Shown in pieces: positions 37,284 through 45,481 of a stretch of DNA of 64,000 nt. This DNA comes from Halovulum sp039180525 (GTDB lineage Bacteria > Pseudomonadota > Alphaproteobacteria > Rhodobacterales > Rhodobacteraceae), in the NCBI GenBank assembly GCA_039180525.1, contig JBCDDF010000014.1, positions 1 through 64,000 on the forward strand, given 5' to 3'. How positions within the stretch are numbered: the first letter of the stretch is position 1; the number at the start of each line of letters is the position of its first letter. The notes beneath the pieces were generated by a model, which was given only the letters and a program-made list of their open reading frames with translations, ran no database searches and had not been told where the DNA came from. The position numbers were made by a program, and so were the translations under genes.

Positions 37284-40200
37284 ATGGATCATATGATGAT
37301 GGGGCCTGCGGTGTTGTGGTCGGACGTAAAGACCAGCCTGACGGACGCCGACGGCAATGTCGTCATCCCGCATGACATGGTGGTCGTCCTTGACGAAAGC
37401 ACGCCGCCGCTGGGCACGCTGGCGATCCACGGCACGCTCCGAGCCTCTGACGCGGCGGATGTAACGCTGACGGCCGACAACGTGGTGGTGTTCGGTGCGC
37501 TGGAAGTCGGGACCGAAGATGCGCCCCACACCCGGGATTTCGATATCGTGTTGACTGGGGAGGCGGGCGACCCGGATATCGTGCTGGCCGATTGGGCCGG
37601 CGATCATGGCGGGATGCACGGCGGCTTGGGCCATATGGATCACATGGGCCATATGACCGACCCCATCGACAACAAGGCGCTGATCGTCGCCCCAGGCGGC
37701 AAGATCGACCTGCATGGTGCAGAAAAGGCATCCTGGACGCTGCTGGAGACAAATGCCGAGGCCGGCAGCACCGTGATCGAGGTGCGCGACGCCTCCGGCT
37801 GGCAGGTCGGGGATCTGCTGGCGATCGCACCGACCGATGTGGATGCGTTCGAAGTGGAAGAACGGACGATCGTGTCGATCGACGACGGCACCGTCACGCT
37901 GGATCGACCGCTCGATCATCTGCACACCGGCTACGACATGGCGCTCGACAACGGGCGGGTGCTGGAACTGCGGGCCGAGGTGTCGAACCTGTCACGCAAC
38001 ATCACCATCGAAGGCGCGAACGAGGGCCAGACGCGTATCCTGGATACCAACGCGAACGATCCGGATCATGTGGCGACCGTGGGCTATGGCGGCCACACGA
38101 TTTTCATGGCCGACACCCAGGTTAAGATCTCAGGCGTGGAATTCACCGAACTGGGCATCTCTGGCGAGTTGGGGCGCTATCCTGTCCATTTCCACCATTC
38201 CGGGGACATGGAGGGATCCTACGTCAAGGACAGCGCCATCCACCATGTATTCCAACGCGGCCTGGTCGTGCATCAGGCCGACAACGCGCTGATCGAGGGC
38301 AACACCGTCTACGACACCGTGGGCCATGCGGTGTATATCGAAGATGGGGTCGAGACGGGCAACCGTTTTGCCGACAATCTGGTGATGATGCCGCGTTCGA
38401 ACCCCGATGAGGTCGAGCTTGGCGACATCAACAACACCAACCACCGCGCCTCGGGCTTTTGGATCACGAACCCTTCGAATGAGTTCGAGGGCAACCATGT
38501 CGCCGCGGTGCCCGCCGGCATGGGGTTTTGGTTCCAGCCGCCCGACCACTCGCCCGAAAGCGCGGGGCTGACACGCAACGACCCGCGCCGCGAAGAACCG
38601 CTGCTGCAGTTTGAAGGCAACGTCGCGCATTCGATCGATTTTGACCGCGGCATCGGCAAGAACCTGGCCTATGCCAATGGCTGGACCGGGGTCGCGCTCG
38701 ATCTCGGTACCTCGAAGCGCGTCCTTAAGAACGGCGACAGCGGCGACGCGCCGATCCAGGATTTCACCGCGTGGAAGATCGGCAACATCGCCATCGCCAT
38801 GGATGGCGCACCCAATCCGGCGACGATCAAGGATGCGCTGCTGGCGGAAGCCCGGGTGATGTTCGAATCCGACGGTTTCGGCGGCCATGTCGCGATCCAG
38901 GATGCCACCATCGTCGCCGAGATCCCCGATGGTGCGGCGCGGCCCGACTGGCCGTCGCAGCACCCCGGCCCGCTGTTGATCCACGCGCAAAAGGATATCG
39001 AGTTCGTCGGTCTGGAGCTTTACGGCGGCGACGGCCTGCTATCGCCCAACAAGTCGAGCCACACCACCGACCAGGTCATTCTGTCCGAGAATGCAGATGG
39101 CGAGGGCATCGTCGACCTTTATGCGCTCAACCAGTGGCTTGAGCCGCCGGAAGGGTCCACGAACGCGACCGTCGACGGAAAGGGCGGCAATGACCGGATC
39201 GGCGGCGACAACACCGACAACACGCTGATCGGCGGCGCCGGCGACGATTTCATCGGCGGGCATGGCGGCGACGATATCATGATCGGCGGCGTGGGTGATG
39301 ATGAGTTGTCGTCCAGTTCGTGGCGCAAGCGCGCGACCGGTTCGAATGACGACGTGTTTTTAGGCGGTCTGGGCAATGACACGATCGATGTCGTGAACGT
39401 GGACGGAAATCACCGGAACACCGTCATTTACCGCCAGGGCGATGGCAACGACACGATCATGAACTTCAAGGGCGGCGCCGATAAAGTCGTGCTGGTCGGG
39501 CTTTCGGAAGCCGATCTCGACCAAGACGGCGATGGTGACTTCGACGATCTCGACCTCGCCGCGCTGTCGAGCGACGGACGGGACGGCCGGTTTACGATCC
39601 GCGAAGTGCAATTGCCCGACGCGGCGACGCTGACATTCACCGGACCCGTCAACAAGTTCGCTTTGTCCGCCAGCGATTTCGCATTCATCGACACCGCCGC
39701 GGCGGCGACGGGCGTCGTGGCCACGGCACTGGAGCTTGATGCGCTGTTCGGCGGTGCGACGCCCCCACCGGCGGATGCCGGGCCGACGGACCCGGACCCG
39801 GTCGACCCCGACCCGATCGACCCCGACCCGGCGGATCCCGATCCGGTGGATCCTTACCCCACCGATCCCGACCCGGCGGATCCCTACCCCGCCGATCCCG
39901 ATCCCGTCGCCCCCACGCCCGGGGCCGGTGTTCCGCTCATCGACGCGCCGACGATGTTCTCGGGAGACGACGCTCTCGTGATCGAGCATATCGATGCCTT
40001 TGCGACCGAGACCGGCACGGCCTCGCTCAGCTTCCGGCCGGACGGTCTGGATGGGGTGCAGACGCTCCTCAGCAAGGATTCGAAAGGCTTCGACCAGGGC
40101 GGCCATCTAAGCGTTTCGATCCGCGACGGCGCGTTGGAGGTCCGTGCTCAGACCGACACCGCGTCGCTGACGCTGACGGGTGGCGCGGTCTCCGTGCAGG

Positions 40201-40970
40201 CGGTGAACGATCTGACCCTCAGCTGGGCCGACGACATGCTGACCGTGACCCTGAACGGCGCCGAGATCGGGGTGATCGAAGGGTGGACCGGTGGCCTGTC
40301 CAGCAATCTCGAACCCATCGTTCTCGGCGCCAGCCAGGCCAGTTCAGGCGATGGAGTTGCCAACCGGTTGAATGCGTTTTTCGAAGGAGAGATTTCCGCC
40401 GCGCGCTTCGACACCGCGGTTGAGGTCGCGACCGATCCCTTACCGGCCGCCCCCGACCCCGGCGCGGCCGCATCGCAGGATCTGGACGCGCTGGTCGCCG
40501 AGCTTTTGGCCGGGTTCGCCGGTGCCGAAGTATCTGTGACCGGCGACACGCGGGTCCGCGGTGGCAGCGACGACGACCTGATGACCGGCGATTCCGGCGG
40601 CAACAAGATGTCGGGCCGCGATGGCAACGATCTGCTTGTCGGCGGCGACGGGTTCGACCGCTTGGCCGGTGGCGACGGTGACGACACGCTGGTGGGCGGC
40701 GCCGACAAGGATTGGCTGGTAGGCCGTGACGGCGCGGACCGGTTCGTCTGGGGCTTCGGCGCCGACCGCGACACGATCGGCGATTTCGACGCCGGCGAGG
40801 GCGACGTCATCGACGTGACGACCGCCGGTTTCGAAAGCTTCGCCGACATCTTGGACAACGCGGTGCAGCGCAAGAACGGCGCGCTGATCACGGCCGAGGA
40901 CGGCGCCACGCTGATGATCCGCAGCGCCGCCCTGGACGACCTGAAGGCGGAGTGGTTCGACGTGGCCTGA
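37284..40970 (+). CDS. secreted G8-domain/beta-helix protein with LamG-like and RTX domains
   Basis: This 1228-residue protein starts with a G8 domain (about 8-150; VVIPHDMVVVLDEST, GTLAIHGTL), the fold known from CEMIP, TMEM2 and fibrocystin. A right-handed beta-helix follows (about 240-580, with YPVHFHHSGD and repeated N-x-V units). RTX calcium-binding repeats lie at about 632-730 (GGAGDDFIGG). A 45-residue Asp-Pro linker (835-878), a LamG-like beta-sandwich (about 884-1050) and a second RTX block (1090-1170) come next. No N-terminal signal is present, and the C-terminal RTX block suggests type I secretion. An unusual His/Met-rich loop lies at 107-124. The ATG at 37284 has AGGAAG upstream. 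By analogy it may bind or cleave a polysaccharide; not proven. Confidence 0.88.
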   Translation: MDHMMMGPAVLWSDVKTSLTDADGNVVIPHDMVVVLDESTPPLGTLAIHGTLRASDAADVTLTADNVVVFGALEVGTEDAPHTRDFDIVLTGEAGDPDIVLADWAGDHGGMHGGLGHMDHMGHMTDPIDNKALIVAPGGKIDLHGAEKASWTLLETNAEAGSTVIEVRDASGWQVGDLLAIAPTDVDAFEVEERTIVSIDDGTVTLDRPLDHLHTGYDMALDNGRVLELRAEVSNLSRNITIEGANEGQTRILDTNANDPDHVATVGYGGHTIFMADTQVKISGVEFTELGISGELGRYPVHFHHSGDMEGSYVKDSAIHHVFQRGLVVHQADNALIEGNTVYDTVGHAVYIEDGVETGNRFADNLVMMPRSNPDEVELGDINNTNHRASGFWITNPSNEFEGNHVAAVPAGMGFWFQPPDHSPESAGLTRNDPRREEPLLQFEGNVAHSIDFDRGIGKNLAYANGWTGVALDLGTSKRVLKNGDSGDAPIQDFTAWKIGNIAIAMDGAPNPATIKDALLAEARVMFESDGFGGHVAIQDATIVAEIPDGAARPDWPSQHPGPLLIHAQKDIEFVGLELYGGDGLLSPNKSSHTTDQVILSENADGEGIVDLYALNQWLEPPEGSTNATVDGKGGNDRIGGDNTDNTLIGGAGDDFIGGHGGDDIMIGGVGDDELSSSSWRKRATGSNDDVFLGGLGNDTIDVVNVDGNHRNTVIYRQGDGNDTIMNFKGGADKVVLVGLSEADLDQDGDGDFDDLDLAALSSDGRDGRFTIREVQLPDAATLTFTGPVNKFALSASDFAFIDTAAAATGVVATALELDALFGGATPPPADAGPTDPDPVDPDPIDPDPADPDPVDPYPTDPDPADPYPADPDPVAPTPGAGVPLIDAPTMFSGDDALVIEHIDAFATETGTASLSFRPDGLDGVQTLLSKDSKGFDQGGHLSVSIRDGALEVRAQTDTASLTLTGGAVSVQAVNDLTLSWADDMLTVTLNGAEIGVIEGWTGGLSSNLEPIVLGASQASSGDGVANRLNAFFEGEISAARFDTAVEVATDPLPAAPDPGAAASQDLDALVAELLAGFAGAEVSVTGDTRVRGGSDDDLMTGDSGGNKMSGRDGNDLLVGGDGFDRLAGGDGDDTLVGGADKDWLVGRDGADRFVWGFGADRDTIGDFDAGEGDVIDVTTAGFESFADILDNAVQRKNGALITAEDGATLMIRSAALDDLKAEWFDVA
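39786..39917 (+). repeat. Asp-Pro coding microrepeat inside the RTX gene
   Basis: The codons GAC/GAT-CC(C/G) recur about every 12-15 bases, encoding DPDPVDPDPIDPDP and variants for 44 residues. It forms a rigid linker between the first RTX region and the LamG-like domain. Repeats of this kind can change length by slippage. Confidence 0.8.
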
Positions 40971-40988
40971 AAGCTGCGCATCGGCAGC

Positions 40989-41016
40989 GATCGCGCGGCG
41001 CCGCGGCCGCGCGGTC
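40989..41016 (+). terminator. GC-rich stem-loop after the G8/RTX gene
   Basis: GATCGCGCGGC (40989-40999) pairs with GCCGCGCGGTC (41006-41016), with one G-T wobble, around a 6-base loop. It starts 18 bases after the stop codon. No T-run follows. The rest of 41017-41327, between this and the convergent ASCH gene, shows no other feature to me. Confidence 0.45.
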
Positions 41017-41327
41017 ATCGCCCACGCTCCATGCGGTCCGGCGGCCATTTGAACACGGGGCGCCCGGCTGTGTGACCGGGTCGTCAGATGTTCGGCGCGC
41101 GCCGAGACCCCGGCCACAACACACCCGTAAGCCCGAAGGCCCGCGACCTCGAAAACCCGCGGGAACCGGTTTCTCCGCCTCCGCCGCGGCCTTCACCGGC
41201 AGATGACAGGCGCCGTCGCGGGTAAGCCGCGCCCGCGCGGCGGGTGGTACACTTGTCGACAACGCCGCTGCGGTCCGGCCACGCGACACTGCGGCGGGCC
41301 GGGTTCCAGCCCCTCATCCCCCCGTCC

Positions 41328-41747
41328 TCATGCGCCCAGATCCTCGACCAGTCGGAACCGCTCGCAGACAAGCGGCATTTCCGGGTCGAACCCGCCGTTT
41401 CGTTCGAAATAGACACGATGATCCGCGCGCCAGCCTTCCAGGGAGCCATTCTCTCCCTCGGCCAGTGCGAAATCGGCGTCGACGTCGCAAAAGCGCCGGG
41501 TCGTCACCGATACCGTCTCGATCACCAGTGCCAGTGCGCCATCCCAGGTCAGCGCTATGTCCCGGCGCCCGGCCAGCGGCATCGCTTCGCCGCCGGGCCC
41601 GAAGTCGCGCAGCGCGCCGCACGTCGCGGTCTTGGTGCCGGCACGCACCAAACCAAGCAAGGCGTCGCACATCCGCCGGCTGTCGCCGAAGGTGAACGTC
41701 TCGGCGCCCGGATACCGGGCGCGCAGGCGGTCCAGATCCGATGTCAC
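41328..41747 (-). CDS. ASCH-domain protein
   Basis: This 139-residue protein has the ASCH (PUA-like) fold: ETFTFGDSRRMCDALLGLVRAGTKTATCGAL near the N-terminus with the G-x-K-x-x-T motif, then a central IETVSVTTRRFCDV strand and C-terminal MPLVCERFRLVE. ASCH domains bind nucleic acids or modified nucleosides; some members hydrolyse N4-acetylcytidine. The GTG start at 41747 overlaps the upstream thermonuclease-fold stop (GTGA), so the two are translationally coupled and may work together. A longer frame from 41774 lacks this logic. Function not established. Confidence 0.8.
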   Translation of the reverse strand: MTSDLDRLRARYPGAETFTFGDSRRMCDALLGLVRAGTKTATCGALRDFGPGGEAMPLAGRRDIALTWDGALALVIETVSVTTRRFCDVDADFALAEGENGSLEGWRADHRVYFERNGGFDPEMPLVCERFRLVEDLGA

Positions 41748-42265
41748 AAACGCCCCCCATCGTTGTCGCACCAACCCAGGCGCCGGCCACCGTCATAGGC
41801 CCGCGCATCGCCCGCGCGGATCATATGCGTGGCGACGCTAAGCCCGTTTACCCGCATCCGGGCCAGGCGGCGGTCAAACCGGTCCTCACCGGTGAACTCC
41901 AACACCAGATTGTCCGCGGACCACAGCAGATACCGCAACCGCCATGTCGCCCGCCAGCCCCGCCAGTGTTCGGACCAGCACGTCGGCGAAAAGATCTCCG
42001 GCGAGTCGTAACCCAACAGCCGTACGCTTTGCAGACCGCCCGTTCGGCAGGCGATGTTGAGCGTGTCGCCGTCTACGACCGTGACCACCCGGCATCCCGG
42101 CGCACCGACCATCTCGGTTCGATAGCCCCCCGCCACGTCCCCGGCCGGCACCAGGCCCGGGACCGTCAACAGCAGCAGCGCCCGCCGCGGCAGGCGCCAG
42201 ATCCGTGCCGGTCTGTGTCGCTTCCGCCGGACGCGGCGCAATTGAACGACATCGCCCCGCCTCAT
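41744..42265 (-). CDS. thermonuclease (SNase)-fold protein
   Basis: This 173-residue product has a basic N-terminus and a hydrophobic segment (RRALLLLTVPGLVPAG) that may export or anchor it. The SNase core follows: VVTVVDGDTLNIAC, VRLLGYDSPEIFSPTCWSE (residues matching R-x-x-G-x-D/P-E), EFTGEDRFDRRLARMRVNG and HMIRAGDARAYDGGRR. These match catalytic Asp, Arg and Glu positions of nuclease family members. I chose the ATG at 42265. It lies just downstream of mccB on the same strand and is coupled to an ASCH gene; the pair is not part of leucine catabolism and was probably inserted. Confidence 0.82.
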   Translation of the reverse strand: MRRGDVVQLRRVRRKRHRPARIWRLPRRALLLLTVPGLVPAGDVAGGYRTEMVGAPGCRVVTVVDGDTLNIACRTGGLQSVRLLGYDSPEIFSPTCWSEHWRGWRATWRLRYLLWSADNLVLEFTGEDRFDRRLARMRVNGLSVATHMIRAGDARAYDGGRRLGWCDNDGGRL

Positions 42266-42326
42266 GGCGTCGCTTCGATACGTCGGGGTGCGATCATCCA
42301 CGATGCGCGCGGAGTGATGGCCGCGG

Positions 42327-43889
42327 TCACATCCGGAACACGCCGAAGCGCGTTTCCGGCACCGGCGCGTTGGCGCAGGCGGCCAGCGACAGGCTGAGGA
42401 CGCGGCGCGTGTCGCGGGGGTCGATGACGCCATCGTCCCACAGCCGGGCAGAGGCATAAAGCGGATGCGCCTGGGCCTCGAACTGGGCCTCGATCGGAGC
42501 CTTGAACGCAGCCTCGTCTTCCGCGCTCCACGCGCCGCCCTTGCGCTCGATCCCGGCGCGGCGCACGTCGGCCAAGACCCCGGCGGCCTGCGCGCCGCCC
42601 ATCACCGATATCCGCGCATTTGGCCAGGTCCACAGGAATCGCGGCTGATACGCGCGACCGGCCATGCCGTAATTGCCGGCGCCGTAGGATCCGCCGATCA
42701 GCACCGTGATCTTGGGCACGGCCACCGTCGCCACGGCGGTCACCAGTTTGGCGCCGTGCCGGGCAATGCCGCCGGCCTCGGCCTGCCGGCCGACCATGAA
42801 CCCGGTGATGTTCTGCAGAAAGATCAGCGGCGTCTTGCGCTGGGCGCACAACTCCACGAAATGCGCGCCCTTCTGCGCGCTGTCGGAAAACAGAACGCCG
42901 TTGTTGGCGATGATGCCCACGGGCCAGCCGTCCAGATCGGCGAAGCCGCAGACCAGCGTGGGGCCGAACCGCGCCTTGAATTCGTCGAATGCACCGCCAT
43001 CGACCAGCCGCACGATGACCTCGCGCACGTCATAGGGCTGGCGCAGATCCGTGGGCACCAGATCCAGCAGGTCTTCGGCAGAGCCGTCCGGCGGCACCGC
43101 CGGACGTCGCGGCGCGCGCGGCCCCGCATGGGGCCCAAGTGCTGCGACCGCCCCCCGCGCCAGCGCCAGGGCATGGGCGTCGTCCTCGGCCAGATAATCC
43201 GCCACGCCCGACAGCCGCGTGTGCACGTCGCCGCCGCCCAGGTCCTCCGCACTCACATCCTCGCCCGTCGCGGCCTTGACCAGCGGCGGGCCGGCCAGAA
43301 AGATCGTGCCCTGTTCCTTCACGATGATCGCCACATCCGACATCGCCGGCACATAGGCCCCGCCGGCGGTACACGACCCCATCACGACCGCGATCTGCGC
43401 GATGCCCTGCGCGCTCATCCGCGCCTGGTTGTAGAATATCCGCCCGAAATGGTCGCGGTCGGGGAAAACCTCGTCCTGGTTCGGCAGGTTCGCCCCGCCC
43501 GAATCCACCAGATAGACGCAAGGCAGCCGGTTTTCCTCCGCGATCTCCTGCGCCCGCAGGTGCTTTTTCACGGTCATCGGGTAATAGGTGCCGCCCTTCA
43601 CCGTGGCATCGTTGCAGACCACCATCACCGGCCGCCCATGCACCTGCCCGATGCCGGCGATGACCCCCGCGCACGGCGCTGCCCCGTCATAAAGCCCATG
43701 CGCGGCCAGACCGCCGATTTCCAGAAACGCACTGCCGGGGTCGAGCAGGTTCGCCACCTGCTCCCGCGGCAGCATCTTGCCCCGCGCCTGATGGCGCGCC
43801 GCAACCTCCGGCCCGCCTCCGGCCACCGCTGCCAGCGCCGCGGCCTGGATCTCCTCGATCGCGGCCAAATGCGCCGCGCGATGGCTCAC
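42327..43889 (-). CDS. mccB: methylcrotonyl-CoA carboxylase carboxyltransferase beta subunit
   Basis: This 520-residue subunit transfers carboxyl from biotin to 3-methylcrotonyl-CoA. The acyl-CoA carboxyltransferase halves are clear: VCNDATVKGGTYYPMTVKKH, PCVYLVDSGGANLPNQ, MGSCTAGGAYVPAM in the N-half and GIIANNGVLFSDSAQKG, PLIFLQNITGFMVG and GSYGAGNYGMAGRAY in the C-half. These residues are characteristic of MccB rather than PccB. It overlaps the upstream LprI-like gene (ATGA). Its partner mccA is separated by 5.9 kb, an unusual break. Confidence 0.93.
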   Translation of the reverse strand: MSHRAAHLAAIEEIQAAALAAVAGGGPEVAARHQARGKMLPREQVANLLDPGSAFLEIGGLAAHGLYDGAAPCAGVIAGIGQVHGRPVMVVCNDATVKGGTYYPMTVKKHLRAQEIAEENRLPCVYLVDSGGANLPNQDEVFPDRDHFGRIFYNQARMSAQGIAQIAVVMGSCTAGGAYVPAMSDVAIIVKEQGTIFLAGPPLVKAATGEDVSAEDLGGGDVHTRLSGVADYLAEDDAHALALARGAVAALGPHAGPRAPRRPAVPPDGSAEDLLDLVPTDLRQPYDVREVIVRLVDGGAFDEFKARFGPTLVCGFADLDGWPVGIIANNGVLFSDSAQKGAHFVELCAQRKTPLIFLQNITGFMVGRQAEAGGIARHGAKLVTAVATVAVPKITVLIGGSYGAGNYGMAGRAYQPRFLWTWPNARISVMGGAQAAGVLADVRRAGIERKGGAWSAEDEAAFKAPIEAQFEAQAHPLYASARLWDDGVIDPRDTRRVLSLSLAACANAPVPETRFGVFRM

Positions 43890-44377
43890 GTCTCCGGCTC
43901 CGCCAGGGCGCGCAGGCGGAACAGTTCCGCCATCTTGCCATGTGCCGCCAGCAGCGCGCAGCGCGCGGCGTGGTGTTCATTATCGGCCTGGGGCACCCGC
44001 GCGGCATAGGCGGCGCAATTCGCGCCCACGCTGCGCTCCGCCCCGCGCACCCGCTCCAGCGCGGCCCGCCGCAGCGCCGGGTCGTCGCCGCCCAGTTCCT
44101 GCACAAGCTCCGCCACGCGCCCTTCCACCGCCGCCGCCAGGCCCCCCCGACACGCGGTCAGCGCGTCGAGCGTCGTCACCGTGTCCAGGCAAAACGCCGC
44201 CAGAACCCCGGCACAAGCGGTGTCCTTCGCCTCCGCCAGACAGCGCTCATAGGCGGGCAGCGCGGCCTCGGGCGGGGTGTCGTCGGCGAACCCGGGCGGG
44301 CCTGCAAGAAACACGGCCAAGGCCACGCAGATACGCGCGACGCGAACGCCATGTCTGGCACCAAAACGCAGTCTCAA
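43886..44377 (-). CDS. exported LprI-like hypothetical protein
   Basis: The 163-residue product begins with a signal peptide (hydrophobic segment at about 13-31, ending GFADD). It has several Cys (YERCLAEAKDTACAG, LTACRGG, GANCAAYAARV, AARCALLAAHG) and a region resembling LprI/DUF1311 domains, which have been linked to lysozyme inhibition in some bacteria. It overlaps mccB by four bases, so it is probably co-transcribed with the leucine genes although its role is unrelated as far as known. Function is not established. Confidence 0.7.
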   Translation of the reverse strand: MRLRFGARHGVRVARICVALAVFLAGPPGFADDTPPEAALPAYERCLAEAKDTACAGVLAAFCLDTVTTLDALTACRGGLAAAVEGRVAELVQELGGDDPALRRAALERVRGAERSVGANCAAYAARVPQADNEHHAARCALLAAHGKMAELFRLRALAEPET

Positions 44378-44402
44378 CGCCGGACCATCCTTCGCTTGCG
44401 GC

Positions 44403-44780
44403 TCATCGAATCACCTCGATCTCGACCCCCAGGTCCAGTTTGGCCCAAACACGGTCCGCGGTCAGCACCGGTTGCCCGCGCGCCGCGGCGAGGGCCAGGC
44501 AACAGCGGTCGCCCAGCGACAGGCCAATCTCCCGGGTCTTAACCCGCAGAAACCCGGCTTCGATGGCCAGGGAGGCGTCGAACGGCACGATTTCGATCGG
44601 CACATCCGCCAACCAGCCCCGCAAAGCTTCCGGTGATGCCGCGCGCTCGGCCATCTTGGACGCCACTTCGGCAAAATTCACGCTGCTCATCGCGGCATTG
44701 TCGAACACTTCCGCAACCCGTGCCCCACCAGGTTCGCCATCGATCAGCGCCAGCAGCGCCGAGGCATCGAGCACGGTCAA
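44403..44780 (-). CDS. VapC-type PIN-domain toxin
   Basis: This 125-residue PIN nuclease has the acidic site D5 (LDASALL), E38 (NFAEV), D91 (LGDRCC) and D109 (LTADRVW) expected for Mg-dependent RNA cleavage by VapC toxins. Its start overlaps the antitoxin stop by four bases (ATGA), the typical TA arrangement. The pair sits inside the leucine-degradation row, between ivd and mccB, with the same orientation. Target RNA is unknown. Confidence 0.88.
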   Translation of the reverse strand: MTVLDASALLALIDGEPGGARVAEVFDNAAMSSVNFAEVASKMAERAASPEALRGWLADVPIEIVPFDASLAIEAGFLRVKTREIGLSLGDRCCLALAAARGQPVLTADRVWAKLDLGVEIEVIR

Positions 44781-45031
44781 GACGCGTCTCGGGCCACCTC
44801 GGCGCGGCGTTCATTGATCAGCGCATCGGCCATCGGGTCGCCATCGCCGACGAGCCGCCGCGCCTCAGCGATCCAGGACGCGGCGGAGATCAGATGCAAT
44901 TCGCCGCCCACCACCTTGGCGATTACCCGGCCGCCGGGCTCCATCCCGACCTGCCGCCGCAACTCGGCCGGAACCAGCACGCGACCGTCCTTGCCGACGG
45001 TCAGGGCGATCGGCGCGGATCGGGCGTTCAT
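44777..45031 (-). CDS. AbrB/MazE-type antitoxin (VapB)
   Basis: This 84-residue protein has a SpoVT-AbrB swapped-hairpin DNA-binding domain (LTVGKDGRVLVPAELRRQVGMEPGG) and an acidic/helical tail that should wrap the PIN toxin. It lies immediately upstream of vapC and probably represses the pair. The 93-bp gap before it (45032-45124) would hold its own promoter. Confidence 0.85.
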   Translation of the reverse strand: MNARSAPIALTVGKDGRVLVPAELRRQVGMEPGGRVIAKVVGGELHLISAASWIAEARRLVGDGDPMADALINERRAEVARDAS

Positions 45032-45124
45032 GCGTACAACCTGAAATCTGTCATGCGTCTCAGTATCGTCAGAAAATCCGATTTCGTCAAACTGGCTGTT
45101 TCAAAAGCTCGCGCCGACACGGCA

Positions 45125-45481
45125 TCACTCCGGCATGCGTGTGTGTGCACCCCTCTCTCTTGCGAGATTTTTGCGCCCATGGCTGTCAACGCGCCGCTGC
45201 TTCTTGCGCGCAACGGATGCGGCCAGAGAATGCCCCGGGAATTTCCTCCATCGCTTGCGCTGGTTCAGCTTCAACCGCGCCTCCGATGCCTCGGGATCGC
45301 GCAACAATTCCGGTTTGTTGATCCTCCGCGCCCTGCGATGCCCCAAGGCCCGAGACTTCGAACGGATCCCTTTGCGCGCACTCAGCATGCCATACCAATC
45401 GCCGCGTTGATCCTTGCGCAGGCTCAGATCCTTTTTCTCCTGCGGGCTCAGCCGTTTGCGCTTTGGGGGTCGGCGTCTCAC
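45125..45481 (-). CDS. small highly basic protein of unknown function
   Basis: The 118-residue product is strongly Arg/Lys-rich (MRRRPPKRKRLSPQEKKDLSL...). A similar KxLSPQEKK..LS start and central RKAIPxxKA-like region occurs in conserved hypothetical proteins of Rhodobacteraceae, as far as I recall. Its ATG overlaps the ivd stop by four bases, so it is likely translated after ivd. It could bind nucleic acid; nothing more can be said. Confidence 0.6.
   Translation of the reverse strand: MRRRPPKRKRLSPQEKKDLSLRKDQRGDWYGMLSARKGIRSKSRALGHRRARRINKPELLRDPEASEARLKLNQRKRWRKFPGHSLAASVARKKQRRVDSHGRKNLARERGAHTRMPE

Noticed and set aside
39786..39917. Asp-Pro microrepeat considered as a CRISPR-like or mobile repeat
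   Set aside because: It is in frame, encodes a continuous linker and has a codon-scale period with no spacers.
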